Below, one piece after another: positions 8,689 through 16,982 of a stretch of DNA of 64,000 nucleotides. The stretch is taken from the NCBI GenBank assembly GCA_002749285.1, contig PDPR01000012.1, positions 62,001 through 126,000 of the forward strand, written 5' to 3'. The translations under genes were made by a program, and so were the position numbers. Under the pieces are notes generated by a model. It made no database searches, was not told the DNA's origin, and saw only the letters and a list, made by a program, of their open reading frames with translations. The DNA is from Maribacter sp. (GTDB taxonomy: Bacteria > Bacteroidota > Bacteroidia > Flavobacteriales > Flavobacteriaceae). How positions within the stretch are numbered: position 1 is the first letter of the stretch; the number at the start of each line of letters is the position of its first letter.

Positions 8689-9423
8689 ATGTCAATTTTA
8701 GTAGCGGAAATATTGGGGACAATGTTATTGATCCTATTGGGGAACGGGGTGGTGGCCAATGTGGTCTTAAATGGCACGAAGGGCAATGGTTCCGGATGGA
8801 TCGGGATTACCACAGCTTGGGCGTTGGCCGTATTTGTAGGTGTGGTCGTAGCGGGCCCTTATAGTGGTGCGCACTTGAATCCGGCGGTAACCATCGGCTT
8901 GGCCACAGCGGCCAAGATTTCTTGGGATGTTGTCCCGGAATATATTGCAGGTGAAATGATCGGGGCCATGTTGGGTGCATTTTTAGTATGGTTATTCTAT
9001 AAGGACCATTTCAAGATAACAGATGATGAAGGGGGTAAATTAGCCTGTTTTAGTACGGGGCCAGCCATTAAGAACACCTTTTCGAACTTAATGAGCGAGA
9101 TTATAGGAACTTTCGTTTTGGTCTTTGTAATATTTTATTTGGCAGGTCCGAAATTGGATATAGTAGGCGATATGGATGCCCACGCTATTATGGGATTGGG
9201 CTCTATCGGGGCAGTACCTGTAGCCTTTGTTGTTTGGGTAATCGGTTTGTCCTTAGGAGGTACAACGGGTTATGCCATTAATCCGGCGAGGGATCTAGGG
9301 CCCAGGATCATGCACTCCGTTTTACCCGTAAAAGGCAAAAGTGATTGGGGCTATGCTTGGATTCCTGTGGTAGGTCCTGTCATCGGCGGTGTAATCGCAG
9401 CCTTGCTGTTTATGGCTTTGTAA
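8689..9423 (+). CDS. glpF: Glycerol uptake facilitator (MIP family aquaglyceroporin)
   Basis: A 244-residue channel with six membrane helices and the two half-helix NPA boxes of aquaporins: SGAHLNPAVTIGL in the first half and GYAINPARDLGPR in the second. Asp right after NPAR is the mark of glycerol-conducting members rather than water-only aquaporins. It admits glycerol by facilitated diffusion, and GlpK traps it. It is the last gene of the glp operon. No strong terminator was seen downstream. Confidence 0.95.
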   Translation: MSILVAEILGTMLLILLGNGVVANVVLNGTKGNGSGWIGITTAWALAVFVGVVVAGPYSGAHLNPAVTIGLATAAKISWDVVPEYIAGEMIGAMLGAFLVWLFYKDHFKITDDEGGKLACFSTGPAIKNTFSNLMSEIIGTFVLVFVIFYLAGPKLDIVGDMDAHAIMGLGSIGAVPVAFVVWVIGLSLGGTTGYAINPARDLGPRIMHSVLPVKGKSDWGYAWIPVVGPVIGGVIAALLFMAL

Positions 9424-9886
9424 TGTGGAATAATACAATGACAAGAACAATAGTGGTGTTCTTAGGGTTTTCGATAGGGTCTGGGAAAGTGAATAAAAAG
9501 ACAGCCTATGGATTTCAATGTTGATGTAGGACAAACCTTCATGGGAATATAGGTCAACTTTGATATGGTCGATGTGGGGCTAACATTCTCAAGACCCTTA
9601 AGTCCTTGGATGTGGGTATTCCTGTGTCGACAACAACACTTTGGGACCCTTCGAAAAAAATAGCTAGGGTACGATCAGCGGTTAGCTTGTTTTGAATAGT
9701 AGGACGTATCTGTTGGGAAGTCACTTTTTTTTAAACGGGTATTTGTTGTCTATTGAAGTTCGTTCCGGTCTCTTTATCATATATTCCAAAATCAATTGGA
9801 CAAATGGTTTCTTTGGAGTAACTTACCTGTTGGGTTACAGGGAATTTTTAAAGTTTGATCGTTAAATTATATTCAAAGGCAAAAGG
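9424..9886. other. Gene-free spacer after the glp operon
   Basis: I see no supported gene, RNA or repeat in these 463 bp. Short open stretches are broken by stops in all frames. The base composition is like that of neighbouring genes, so it may be a decayed coding region. Confidence 0.4.
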
Positions 9887-10978
9887 ATGTTGGCAAATAA
9901 AAGGAGTGTTTTCGTTTTATCGGTAGTATTGGTCATGGCGGCTTGTGCAGGCACAAGGAAAGTCAAGGTTGTTGGCCCCCATTCAAAAGTACGGTACGAA
10001 GGGAGGGTCGATACGACAAAAAAAGAGGCTGCGATATTGTATTGGTCGGGAACTTCCGTTAAAATGGATTTTGAGGGCGAATCAATCGCAGTGATTATGC
10101 AAGATGAAAAAGGGGATAATTATTACAATGTGGTCATTGATAATGAAGAGCCTTTTATTTTACGTCCTGATACGATTAAAAAGTCCTACCCACTTGCATC
10201 TGGGTTGTCAAAAGGAGAACATACCGTGGAAATTTTCAAAAGGACCGAATGGGACAGGGGAAAGACCTTGTTTTATGGTTTTCGTATAGAGGGAAATGCA
10301 ATGGTATTGCCCAAACCGTCACCCAATAAAAGAAAAATCGAGTTTTATGGAAATTCCATTACCGCAGGTTATGCCGTTGAGGATACCTCGGGGGCGGATT
10401 CGCCAGATAGCACTTATACCAACAACTATCGTAGTTATGCACGATTGACAGCAAAACATTTTGATGCCGAATATCGGTGTATCTGTAAAAGTGGAATCGG
10501 GATTACCATCAGTTGGTTTCCCTTGACAATGCCAGAACTGTACAACAGGCTTGACCCGGAAGATCCGACCAGTATATGGGATTTCTCAAGATATACCCCC
10601 GATATTGTAGTAGTCAATTTGATGCAGAATGATTCTTGGTTGGTCAAGGATACAGGCCATGGGGAATTCAAGGCTAAATTTGGTGACCAACCTCCTACCG
10701 AGGAGTTTATAGTAGATGCGTATGCGCAGTTTGTACGTAAAATCAGGAAAGAATATCCCAAGGCACATATTATTTGTATGTTGGGCAATATGGATGTTAC
10801 CAGACAAGGCTCTAAATGGCCAGGGTATGTTGAACGGGCTGTTGGCAGTATAAATGACCCAAGGGTGTATACCCATTTTGCATTATATAAAGATACCCCT
10901 GGACACCCGAATATAGCTGAACAGAAAGAGTTGTCCCGAAGTCTTATCCAATTTATTGAAGGGAATATAGATTGGTAA
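9887..10978 (+). CDS. SGNH/GDSL hydrolase lipoprotein, CE2-like two-domain esterase
   Basis: A 363-residue exported lipoprotein (lipobox VMAACAG). The N-terminal half (about 40-145) reads as a beta-sandwich (VKMDFEGESIAVIM), and the C-terminal SGNH hydrolase begins at KIEFYGNSITAGYAVED with the catalytic Ser. The oxyanion Asn is in VVVNLMQNDSW and the catalytic pair in DTPGHPNIAEQ. This jelly-roll plus SGNH order matches carbohydrate esterase family 2, which deacetylates plant or algal polysaccharides. It stands alone between two gene-poor spacers. The polysaccharide target is unknown. Confidence 0.85.
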   Translation: MLANKRSVFVLSVVLVMAACAGTRKVKVVGPHSKVRYEGRVDTTKKEAAILYWSGTSVKMDFEGESIAVIMQDEKGDNYYNVVIDNEEPFILRPDTIKKSYPLASGLSKGEHTVEIFKRTEWDRGKTLFYGFRIEGNAMVLPKPSPNKRKIEFYGNSITAGYAVEDTSGADSPDSTYTNNYRSYARLTAKHFDAEYRCICKSGIGITISWFPLTMPELYNRLDPEDPTSIWDFSRYTPDIVVVNLMQNDSWLVKDTGHGEFKAKFGDQPPTEEFIVDAYAQFVRKIRKEYPKAHIICMLGNMDVTRQGSKWPGYVERAVGSINDPRVYTHFALYKDTPGHPNIAEQKELSRSLIQFIEGNIDW

Positions 10979-11454
10979 GTATGGTAAAAAGCAGGTGTCG
11001 TTAGTATGGTTCGACGCCATGCACTACAAGGTAAAGGTTGACCTTCGGGGCCTTGTCTTTTCCATGATCGAAGCTTCCCTTGACTTGGGAATGATTCAGG
11101 TATCCATTCGCCAAAACGAATTCAGTATCCCTCTTCTTTATAGGTTTTCGACTTTAGGGGCTTTGTTTCCCAGTCTCCATAGGTGTGTAAAGGCACAGGG
11201 GCCAATGGCCAGAATATGTTCAGTGATTCCTGTGCCATGTTTTATAAGTGTAAAAATGCTTTGGGGTGACTTTGTGTGTGAATCCGGTTACTTGGACTAT
11301 CGTAATTGGTCGTCCTGTTATGTATGGATTTTTATGTTGGGTATATAAATCCATTATAAAAAGGGGGTTTTAAAGTATAGGGTTATCTTTACCGGGAATG
11401 GTGGATCATAATCACCACAAGAATACATACATTCATTGCCTAAAATATATAACC
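10979..11454. other. Spacer with possible gene fossil
   Basis: No intact gene. On the minus strand, around 11150-11220, the reading IFWPLAPVPLHTYGDWETK resembles coding sequence but is cut by stops. I could not assign a family. The 57 bp before the serine hydrolase ATG stay open in its frame but look like leader sequence. Confidence 0.3.
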
Positions 11455-12994
11455 ATGAAAAATATTTTGTACCTCTTTGTCTTTCCCCTGTTCTTTTCTG
11501 TAAATATCCAAGGACAGGTCGGGAAGGAAGTAGACCTTAAGGCTATGGACAACTATTTTGCCAAAATGGTAAAGGATTGGGACGTGCCTGGGGCATCGAT
11601 TGGTATTGTAAAAGATGGGGAACTTGTCTTTACGGGGAACTACGGTGTTTTGGAGCAAGGGAAAAAACGAAGGCCGAATGCGGAAAGCCTCTATGCCATC
11701 GCTTCAAATTCCAAGGCGTTTACTTCGGCCATAATAGGGATGTTGGTACAGGAGGGGAAATTGGATTGGAACGATAAGGTAAAGAAGTACTTGCCTTATT
11801 TCGCCATGTACGATCCTTGGGTGGGCGAGCATATCACTATTCGCGATATTCTAAGCCACCGTGTAGGCTTAGGTACTTTCAGTGGAGACAATATCTGGTA
11901 CAAGTCCACCCTTACTTCCAAACAGATTATCGAACGGATCCGATATGTGCCACAGGCCTACGAATTTAGGGCAGGTTATGGGTATTCGAACCTTATGTAC
12001 ATTACCGCCGGTGAGATTATAAAGGAGGTCACGGGTAAAAGTTGGGGGGAGAATGTCAAGACCCGTATATTGGAACCATTGGGTATGGATCGCAGTATCT
12101 ATTCCTTGAAGGACCTGGAAAGTAAGGGCAACTATGCCCAGCCACATGCCCGAAAGGATGAAAGGAATTATGTTGTTCCTTGGGTGGATTGGGAACAGGT
12201 AGGGGCTACTGGCGGACTTATTTCCAGCGTGGAGGATATTTCCAAATGGATGATTCTTAATTTGAACAACGGTATTCATAACGGCGATACCCTTTTGACG
12301 AAGGCTACCCGTAATATGGTGTGGACACCCCATAATAATTTCAAGGTAGACCATACTTCCGAAAATGACTTTGGCAGGCATTTCAGGGCTTACGGATTGG
12401 GCTGGGGACTCAGCGATTATCACGGTAGAATGCGTGTAGGCCATACCGGATACCGGGGGGTACGATGGGTTTATCACCGCCATTAATTTGATTCCTGAAG
12501 AGGATTTGGGTGTGGTGGTTTTAACGAACGGGGTCAAAAGCCCTATCATGGCAGCATCCTATTATGCCTTGGATAAATTTTTAGGGATCGATGGCAAGGA
12601 TTGGTCTTCCTACTTGTTGGGGAGAACCGATAAGTATGCAGCGTCGGATACCCGCATTGCCGATCGAAAGGGAAAAAGGGTCCTTGGCACGAAACCTTCA
12701 ATAGCTATTGATAAAATGGTAGGGGAATATACGTCCGATCTATGCGGTACGATAACCATCGAGGAGAACAATGGTGGATTGAAATTGATATTTGAAAACC
12801 ATCCATTACTATCCGCAAGACTCACCCATTGGCATTATGATGTCTGGGAAATACACTGGGACCATCCACAGGCTTGGTTTGGTTTTGGAACCCTGAAACT
12901 GAAGACCGACAATAATTTGAAGGTCCTCGGTTTTGATTTTGACGTACCCAATGATGATTTCTTTTTTGAGGAGTTGAAGCCTTATAAAAAATAG
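11455..12994 (+). pseudogene. Serine hydrolase (beta-lactamase/class C-like) with DUF3471 tail, split by a 7-bp tandem duplication
   Basis: The first frame (11455-12486) has a signal peptide and the class C catalytic set: Ser84-x-x-Lys87 (IASNSKAFTS), Tyr177-Ser-Asn179, and His330-Thr-Gly332. Immediately after HTG the frame is lost. The sequence at 12444-12457 is TACCGGA TACCGGG, a 7-bp direct duplication. Removing one copy restores HTGGYDGFITAINLIPEED and joins the second frame (12488-12994), which carries the C-terminal DUF3471-like beta domain ending FFFEELKPYKK. The repaired protein would have about 510 residues, normal for this exported esterase/peptidase family. As written the enzyme is truncated within its KTG-equivalent box. 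It could be a recent mutation, a phase-variable site or a sequencing error. Confidence 0.88.
12444..12457 (+). repeat. 7-bp tandem duplication breaking the serine hydrolase frame
   Basis: TACCGGA and TACCGGG lie head to tail. One unit too many shifts the frame by +1 exactly after the conserved HTG. Deletion of one unit restores the family's HTGGYDG motif. Confidence 0.85.
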
Positions 12995-13420
12995 GCATCG
13001 GTTTATTTATAAAGAGTTGTATGATACTCTGAAAAAGTAAGATTTTCAATTGGAAATACCTTAGTTTTTTTAACAAAAAAGAATATAAAAATCGAGAGGT
13101 GGAATGCATATACCCCCTGCTATGTAACTTATACCAAATAAACCTTGGAACACGACAAATAATCAGTTTCCATTTCACATATACTCCAAAATAAAATAGG
13201 ACCATGGCCAAGGTTATGCTTGGATTTTCTTTTTCGCCTATGTAAAATATATTCCAGATTTTTAAGTGGCATTTTAAAATTCATTTGGTATTAAAAGAGT
13301 CTTCAACAGAATAAAAACCACTGATTTTCGCTTAAACCCAAAAAGTTTGACGGGTCCATAATATACCCCATATAGAGTATAAAGGATGTGGAAATAAATA
13401 TGGGGATAGGGTATTGTCCC
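12995..13420. other. Spacer holding copy 1 of a dispersed repeat
   Basis: No gene is supported. The notable content is a 37-bp sequence at 13301-13337 that recurs at 15430-15467. The rest is AT-rich with no clear hairpin. Confidence 0.4.
13301..13337 (+). repeat. Dispersed intergenic repeat, copy 1
   Basis: Same orientation as copy 2 at 15430-15467. The last 21 bases, starting ACCACTGATTTTCGC and ending TTAAAC, are identical, and the preceding ~16 bases differ by two substitutions and one indel. The two copies flank the DUF3817-lpdA segment. A GCATTTTAAAATT block occurs a short way upstream of both copies (13269 and 15323). Confidence 0.75.
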
Positions 13421-13696
13421 TTAATCCCGGAGATATTTTTTGTCGATATAGAAAGTGGCAAAGGGTAGGAGTGAAGCCACAAAAAGAATCGCCAATCTTT
13501 TAAGTCCCCATTTTTGCGACCGGGTCAATACCACAGCCAGGATAATATAGGTGATGAACAGGAAACCATGGGCGTACCCTATGTATTTGTTCGGTTCCCC
13601 AAGTCCTGCCAAATATTTCAAGGGCATGCTTACGGCAAATAGGGACAGGTATGAAATGCCCTCTAAAATGGCGGTATATCTAAAGGTTTTCAGCAT
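13421..13696 (-). CDS. DUF3817 domain membrane protein
   Basis: A 91-residue protein with three hydrophobic segments (about 9-28, 42-58, 68-84). The start LKTFRYTAILEGISYLSLF and the block YIGYAHGFLFITYI match the DUF3817 family of small integral membrane proteins, which has no known activity. It lies downstream of lpdA on the same strand, but a large hairpin separates the two, so cotranscription is uncertain. Confidence 0.8.
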   Translation of the reverse strand: MLKTFRYTAILEGISYLSLFAVSMPLKYLAGLGEPNKYIGYAHGFLFITYIILAVVLTRSQKWGLKRLAILFVASLLPFATFYIDKKYLRD

Positions 13697-13754
13697 AGTT
13701 TAGATTGTATTCAATTGGGATTTTGTTGGTTTTGGGTCTTAGGGCCAACGTTTT

Positions 13755-13821
13755 CCCAAATGATTTGAGGCTATCCGTCCATTTTGTGAAAAAGATGGAT
13801 CTGCCACCCAAATCATTTGGG
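13755..13821. repeat. Long imperfect stem-loop between lpdA and DUF3817
   Basis: CCCAAATGATTTG (13755-13767) is perfectly complementary to CAAATCATTTGGG (13809-13821). Inner pairings GGC/GCC and TCC/GGA extend the stem. There is no T run on either side, so it is not a standard terminator. It may stabilise the lpdA 3' end or be a small palindromic element. Confidence 0.55.
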
Positions 13822-13841
13822 ATCTACGCTGATGGTATTGT

Positions 13842-15233
13842 TTATAGATGGATGACTTCATCATAGGCATCGGCAACAGCTTCCATAACCGCTTCGCTCA
13901 TAGTTGGGTGGGGGTGAACGGCTTTTAGGATCTCGTGTCCTGTGGTTTCCAATTTACGGGCCACTACAGCCTCCGCGATCATGTCGGTTACACCGGCACC
14001 GATCATATGGCAACCTAACCATTCCCCATATTTTGCATCGAAGATTACTTTTACGAATCCATCCGAATTACCGGATGCCTTGGCTTTACCACTTGCGGAA
14101 AAAGGGAATTTACCCACTTTGATCTCGTGTCCGGCATCTATGGCCTGTTGTTCGGTAAGGCCGACAGAGGCGATTTCCGGCGTACAATAGGTACAGCCTG
14201 GTATATTGCCGTAATCCAATGGTTCAACATGCATTCCTGCGATTTTTTCAACGCAAAGAATACCTTCTGCAGATGCAACATGTGCCAAGGCCTGCCCAGG
14301 GGTCACATCACCAATGGCATAATAACCGGGAATGTTGGTCTGGTAGTAATCGTTGACCAATATTTTTTCACGATCGGTGGCGATACCCACATCTTCAAGA
14401 CCGATGTTCTCGATATTGGTCTTGATGCCTACTGCGGAAAGTACAATATCGGCTTCCAAAACCTCTTCCCCTTTAGCGGTCTTTACCGTGGCCTTTACTC
14501 CCTCTCCGGAAGTATCTACCCCAGTAACCTCCGCAGAGGTTTTTATTTTGACCCCTATCTTCTTAAAGCTGCGTTCCAATTGTTTTGAGACATCGATATC
14601 CTCAACAGGAACGATTTTTGGCAGATATTCGACTACGGTTACCTCTGTGCCCATGGCGTTGTAGAAATATGCGAATTCGATACCAATGGCACCACTACCC
14701 ACAACGATCATTTTCTTGGGTTGTTTCCCCAAGGTCATGGCTTCTCTGTATCCGATTATTTTTTTGCCGTCTTGGGGCAAACTTGGAAGTTCCCTACTAC
14801 GGGCCCCGGTCGCAATGACAATATGATCGGCACTATACTCGGTTTCCTTACCTTCGGTATCCTTAACGGTCACTTTTTTCCCTGGTTTAAGGGTGCCGTA
14901 CCCGTTGATGACCTCTATCTTGTTTTTCTTCATCAGGAACTGGACCCCTTTGCTCATGCCCTCGGCAACACTGCGACTTCTCTTCACTACGGCATCGAAA
15001 TCCTTGTCCACGCCTTCAGCGGAAAGTCCATAATCACTGGCATGTTGCAAGTATTCAAAGACCTGGGCCGATTTCAACAATGCTTTTGTAGGTATACAAC
15101 CCCAATTTAAACAAATACCACCTAATTTCTCCTTTTCGATAATTGCGGTTTTTAATCCAAGTTGTGACGCACGTATCGCAGTAACATATCCTCCTGGGCC
15201 ACTCCCTAAAACAATAACATCAAAATTGTCCAT
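13842..15233 (-). CDS. lpdA: Dihydrolipoyl dehydrogenase (E3)
   Basis: A 463-residue flavoprotein disulfide reductase. It has the FAD motif VIVLGSGPGGYVTAIRASQL at the N-terminus, the redox disulfide GGICLNWGCIPTKALLKS, an NAD-binding GSGAIGIEFAYF around 180, and the C-terminal dimer-interface HPHPTMSE with the catalytic His-Glu pair. It reoxidises dihydrolipoamide in pyruvate and 2-oxoglutarate dehydrogenase complexes and the glycine cleavage system (gcvT lies elsewhere in this window). It is transcribed alone. A hairpin CTTGCC-tgcc-GGCAAG at 15265-15280 lies in its leader. Confidence 0.97.
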   Translation of the reverse strand: MDNFDVIVLGSGPGGYVTAIRASQLGLKTAIIEKEKLGGICLNWGCIPTKALLKSAQVFEYLQHASDYGLSAEGVDKDFDAVVKRSRSVAEGMSKGVQFLMKKNKIEVINGYGTLKPGKKVTVKDTEGKETEYSADHIVIATGARSRELPSLPQDGKKIIGYREAMTLGKQPKKMIVVGSGAIGIEFAYFYNAMGTEVTVVEYLPKIVPVEDIDVSKQLERSFKKIGVKIKTSAEVTGVDTSGEGVKATVKTAKGEEVLEADIVLSAVGIKTNIENIGLEDVGIATDREKILVNDYYQTNIPGYYAIGDVTPGQALAHVASAEGILCVEKIAGMHVEPLDYGNIPGCTYCTPEIASVGLTEQQAIDAGHEIKVGKFPFSASGKAKASGNSDGFVKVIFDAKYGEWLGCHMIGAGVTDMIAEAVVARKLETTGHEILKAVHPHPTMSEAVMEAVADAYDEVIHL

Positions 15234-15540
15234 ATTTTATAGTCTTTGATTTTTTAATTAGAGACTTGCCTGCCGGCAAGCAGCTGCAAAAGTACAAAAC
15301 CAAATCGAGGTATTTGAAAATTGCATTTTAAAATTATGGACTCGTCTGAACTTTTCCGGATTGCCGGAAAATTGCCATTTTCCGCCCTGTTCTTGTCTTT
15401 TTTTACTTCCGTGGCCCTGCCATGCAACTTTTCAACAGAACAAAAGACCACTGATTTTCGCTTAAACGGGCTTAATCAATAATGGAGTGTGACCGCTAGA
15501 TAAGTGGAATTTTGGCCTAAAGTGGTTAACGATAGGTTTT
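15234..15540. other. Spacer with hairpins and repeat copy 2
   Basis: No gene is supported. It holds two compact hairpins, CTTGCC/GGCAAG at 15265-15280 and TTCCGG-attg-CCGGAA at 15354-15369, and the second copy of the dispersed repeat (15430-15467). Confidence 0.45.
15430..15467 (+). repeat. Dispersed intergenic repeat, copy 2
   Basis: Matches 13301-13337 in the same orientation, with an identical 21-base 3' end. No ORF or terminal inverted repeat is associated with it, so it may be a relic of a mobile element or a duplicated regulatory segment. Confidence 0.75.
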
Positions 15541-16056
15541 TTACTTATTAGGGGTCGTTGGTGAGGGGATGAATCTGAGTGCGGCCCCATTGATACAATG
15601 TCTTTTTCCCGTGGTCTCCCGTGGCCCATCATTAAAGACATGGCCCAAGTGCCCTCCACAGACGGCACAGTGTTCCTCGATACGTTCATAACCGATTTTG
15701 TTGTCGACGTCAAAGGCAACATTGCCCTTGATCTCACGGTCAAAACTTGGCCAGCCCGAACCGGAATCATATTTGTGTTCACTCTTGAAAAGCTCGGTAT
15801 CGCATGCGGCACAGACATAGATTCCTTTTTCCTTGTTGTTTAGGATCTTGCTGGTTCCTGCAGGTTCGGTACCCGCCCTTCGTAAAACATAATACTGTAG
15901 GTCCGAAAGTTCCTTGTGCCATTCCGCATCGCTTTTGGTGACTTGGTAGGCAGTTTCCCCTGAAGAATGGGGTTCTTCATTGTTTAGCTGGTCCTGGGAA
16001 TTACTTTTACAGCCCACTAGGATGAGGTACGATCCAAAAATTATTTTCTTGATCAT
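15541..16056 (-). CDS. msrB: Peptide-methionine (R)-S-oxide reductase, lipoprotein form
   Basis: A 171-residue protein from the Met at 16056, which places a clean signal peptide before the lipobox LVGC. A longer start at 16077 would add seven charged residues. The MsrB domain has the two zinc-binding CxxC pairs (CAAC and CAVCGGHLGHVF), the block SGSGWPSF and the catalytic Cys in RHCINGAAL. It reduces the R epimer of methionine sulfoxide in proteins. The lipid anchor suggests repair of periplasmic or outer-membrane proteins rather than cytosolic ones. It appears to be transcribed alone. A terminator of the upstream gene lies between 16159 and 16190. Confidence 0.94.
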   Translation of the reverse strand: MIKKIIFGSYLILVGCKSNSQDQLNNEEPHSSGETAYQVTKSDAEWHKELSDLQYYVLRRAGTEPAGTSKILNNKEKGIYVCAACDTELFKSEHKYDSGSGWPSFDREIKGNVAFDVDNKIGYERIEEHCAVCGGHLGHVFNDGPRETTGKRHCINGAALRFIPSPTTPNK

Positions 16057-16158
16057 CTTTTTGTCTTTTTCGTTCACGGTATGTGACCGTTATTTCAAAT
16101 ATAGCGAAATAGGGGGTATTGGGACATTAATGTTTTGTTAACGGGCTATGGGAATAAA

Positions 16159-16190
16159 AAAAACCTGCTTTGGAAAAGCAGGTTTTTTTT
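16159..16190 (-). terminator. Intrinsic terminator after the collagen-like lipoprotein gene
   Basis: AACCTGCTT (16162-16170), a short loop, AAGCAGGTT (16176-16184), with A and T runs on both sides. It lies 16 bp after the stop of the minus-strand gene at 16206 and would work in both directions. Confidence 0.85.
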
Positions 16191-16205
16191 AGTGGTACAA
16201 GATGG

Positions 16206-16802
16206 TTAATCAATGCTGATCTCCTTTATCTCTTTATCTGAAATCTGAAGGGAGTTCATTATTGCCCCAAAGTCCGATCGGTCCACATTGGAACCATCAA
16301 GTAATACACTTGGGACAACAACAATCCTGAAAAACTGGTTCTGGGTGAAATCCTGGTCTAAATTGGCCAAATTGAAATCACCATCAATGAACAATTCCAG
16401 GTCAATAAAAGTGTGTGCCGCCGTATACTGTATTATCCCTTCTGGCAAAAAGAAGTTTTGGGGTATCAGGCTCCACGTATTGGCATCACTTCCATCTTCA
16501 AAACCGACAACACCATCGAACCTATAGACCAGGACCGCATCCGATTCGAAAATTTCGAAATCGGTATAATCTTCAAAGGTCAAAAGGCTCGAATATAAGT
16601 TCGTGTTTGGGTCATATTCGAAATCAACCCCATCAATCTGTAAAACCTGTCCCTGGATCCCGGGTTTCCCATCAAGTCCGTCTCGTCCGTCTCGTCCATC
16701 CAATCCATTGAGTCCATCATATCCGGGAGGTCCGGCAGGACCTTCACAGGCAACAATGAACAGAGCCAAAAAGGCTCCGAATATTAAGCTGATCTTTTTC
16801 AT
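16206..16802 (-). CDS. Collagen-like repeat lipoprotein
   Basis: A 198-residue lipoprotein with lipobox IVAC. Directly after the lipid-modified Cys come ten Gly-x-y triplets (GPAGPPGYDGLNGLDGRDGR onward to GIQG), which can form a collagen-type triple helix. A beta-rich acidic C-terminal domain (about 50-198) follows. The short collagen stalk next to the membrane suggests a trimeric surface protein whose heads project outwards. The function is not known. It is transcribed alone and ends at a strong terminator. Confidence 0.8.
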   Translation of the reverse strand: MKKISLIFGAFLALFIVACEGPAGPPGYDGLNGLDGRDGRDGLDGKPGIQGQVLQIDGVDFEYDPNTNLYSSLLTFEDYTDFEIFESDAVLVYRFDGVVGFEDGSDANTWSLIPQNFFLPEGIIQYTAAHTFIDLELFIDGDFNLANLDQDFTQNQFFRIVVVPSVLLDGSNVDRSDFGAIMNSLQISDKEIKEISID

Positions 16803-16954
16803 AAATTATGGTTTTAATTGTTTGTTTCAATAGTTCTTTAGAGTACTTCTTCAAAAAGCGTTCCACTTTTTCAGACCTTCTTATTTTTATGTCTGCGAAC
16901 CAGTACAGGGTTAAAGTAAATATTTTAATCCCGTGCACTTTATACAAAGTTGAT

Positions 16955-16962
16955 TAGCTTTG
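16955..16962 (+). promoter_or_regulatory. Candidate -7 element for glgB
   Basis: TAGCTTTG fits TAnnTTTG and puts the transcript start near 16969, 14 bp before the glgB ATG at 16983. This excludes the upstream in-frame ATG at 16950. No clear -33 TTTG was seen. Confidence 0.5.
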
Positions 16963-16982
16963 TCCCAAAATATGACCTAGTT

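Noticed and set aside
10995..11348. 117-codon plus-strand frame in the spacer before the serine hydrolase
   Set aside because: The composition is not protein-like, no family features are visible, and the other strand looks more like decayed coding sequence.
16660..16740. Short tandem DNA repeat in the collagen-like gene (CGTC repeats) as a CRISPR or microsatellite
   Set aside because: It simply reflects Gly-Arg-Asp triplet coding within a longer Gly-x-y stretch.
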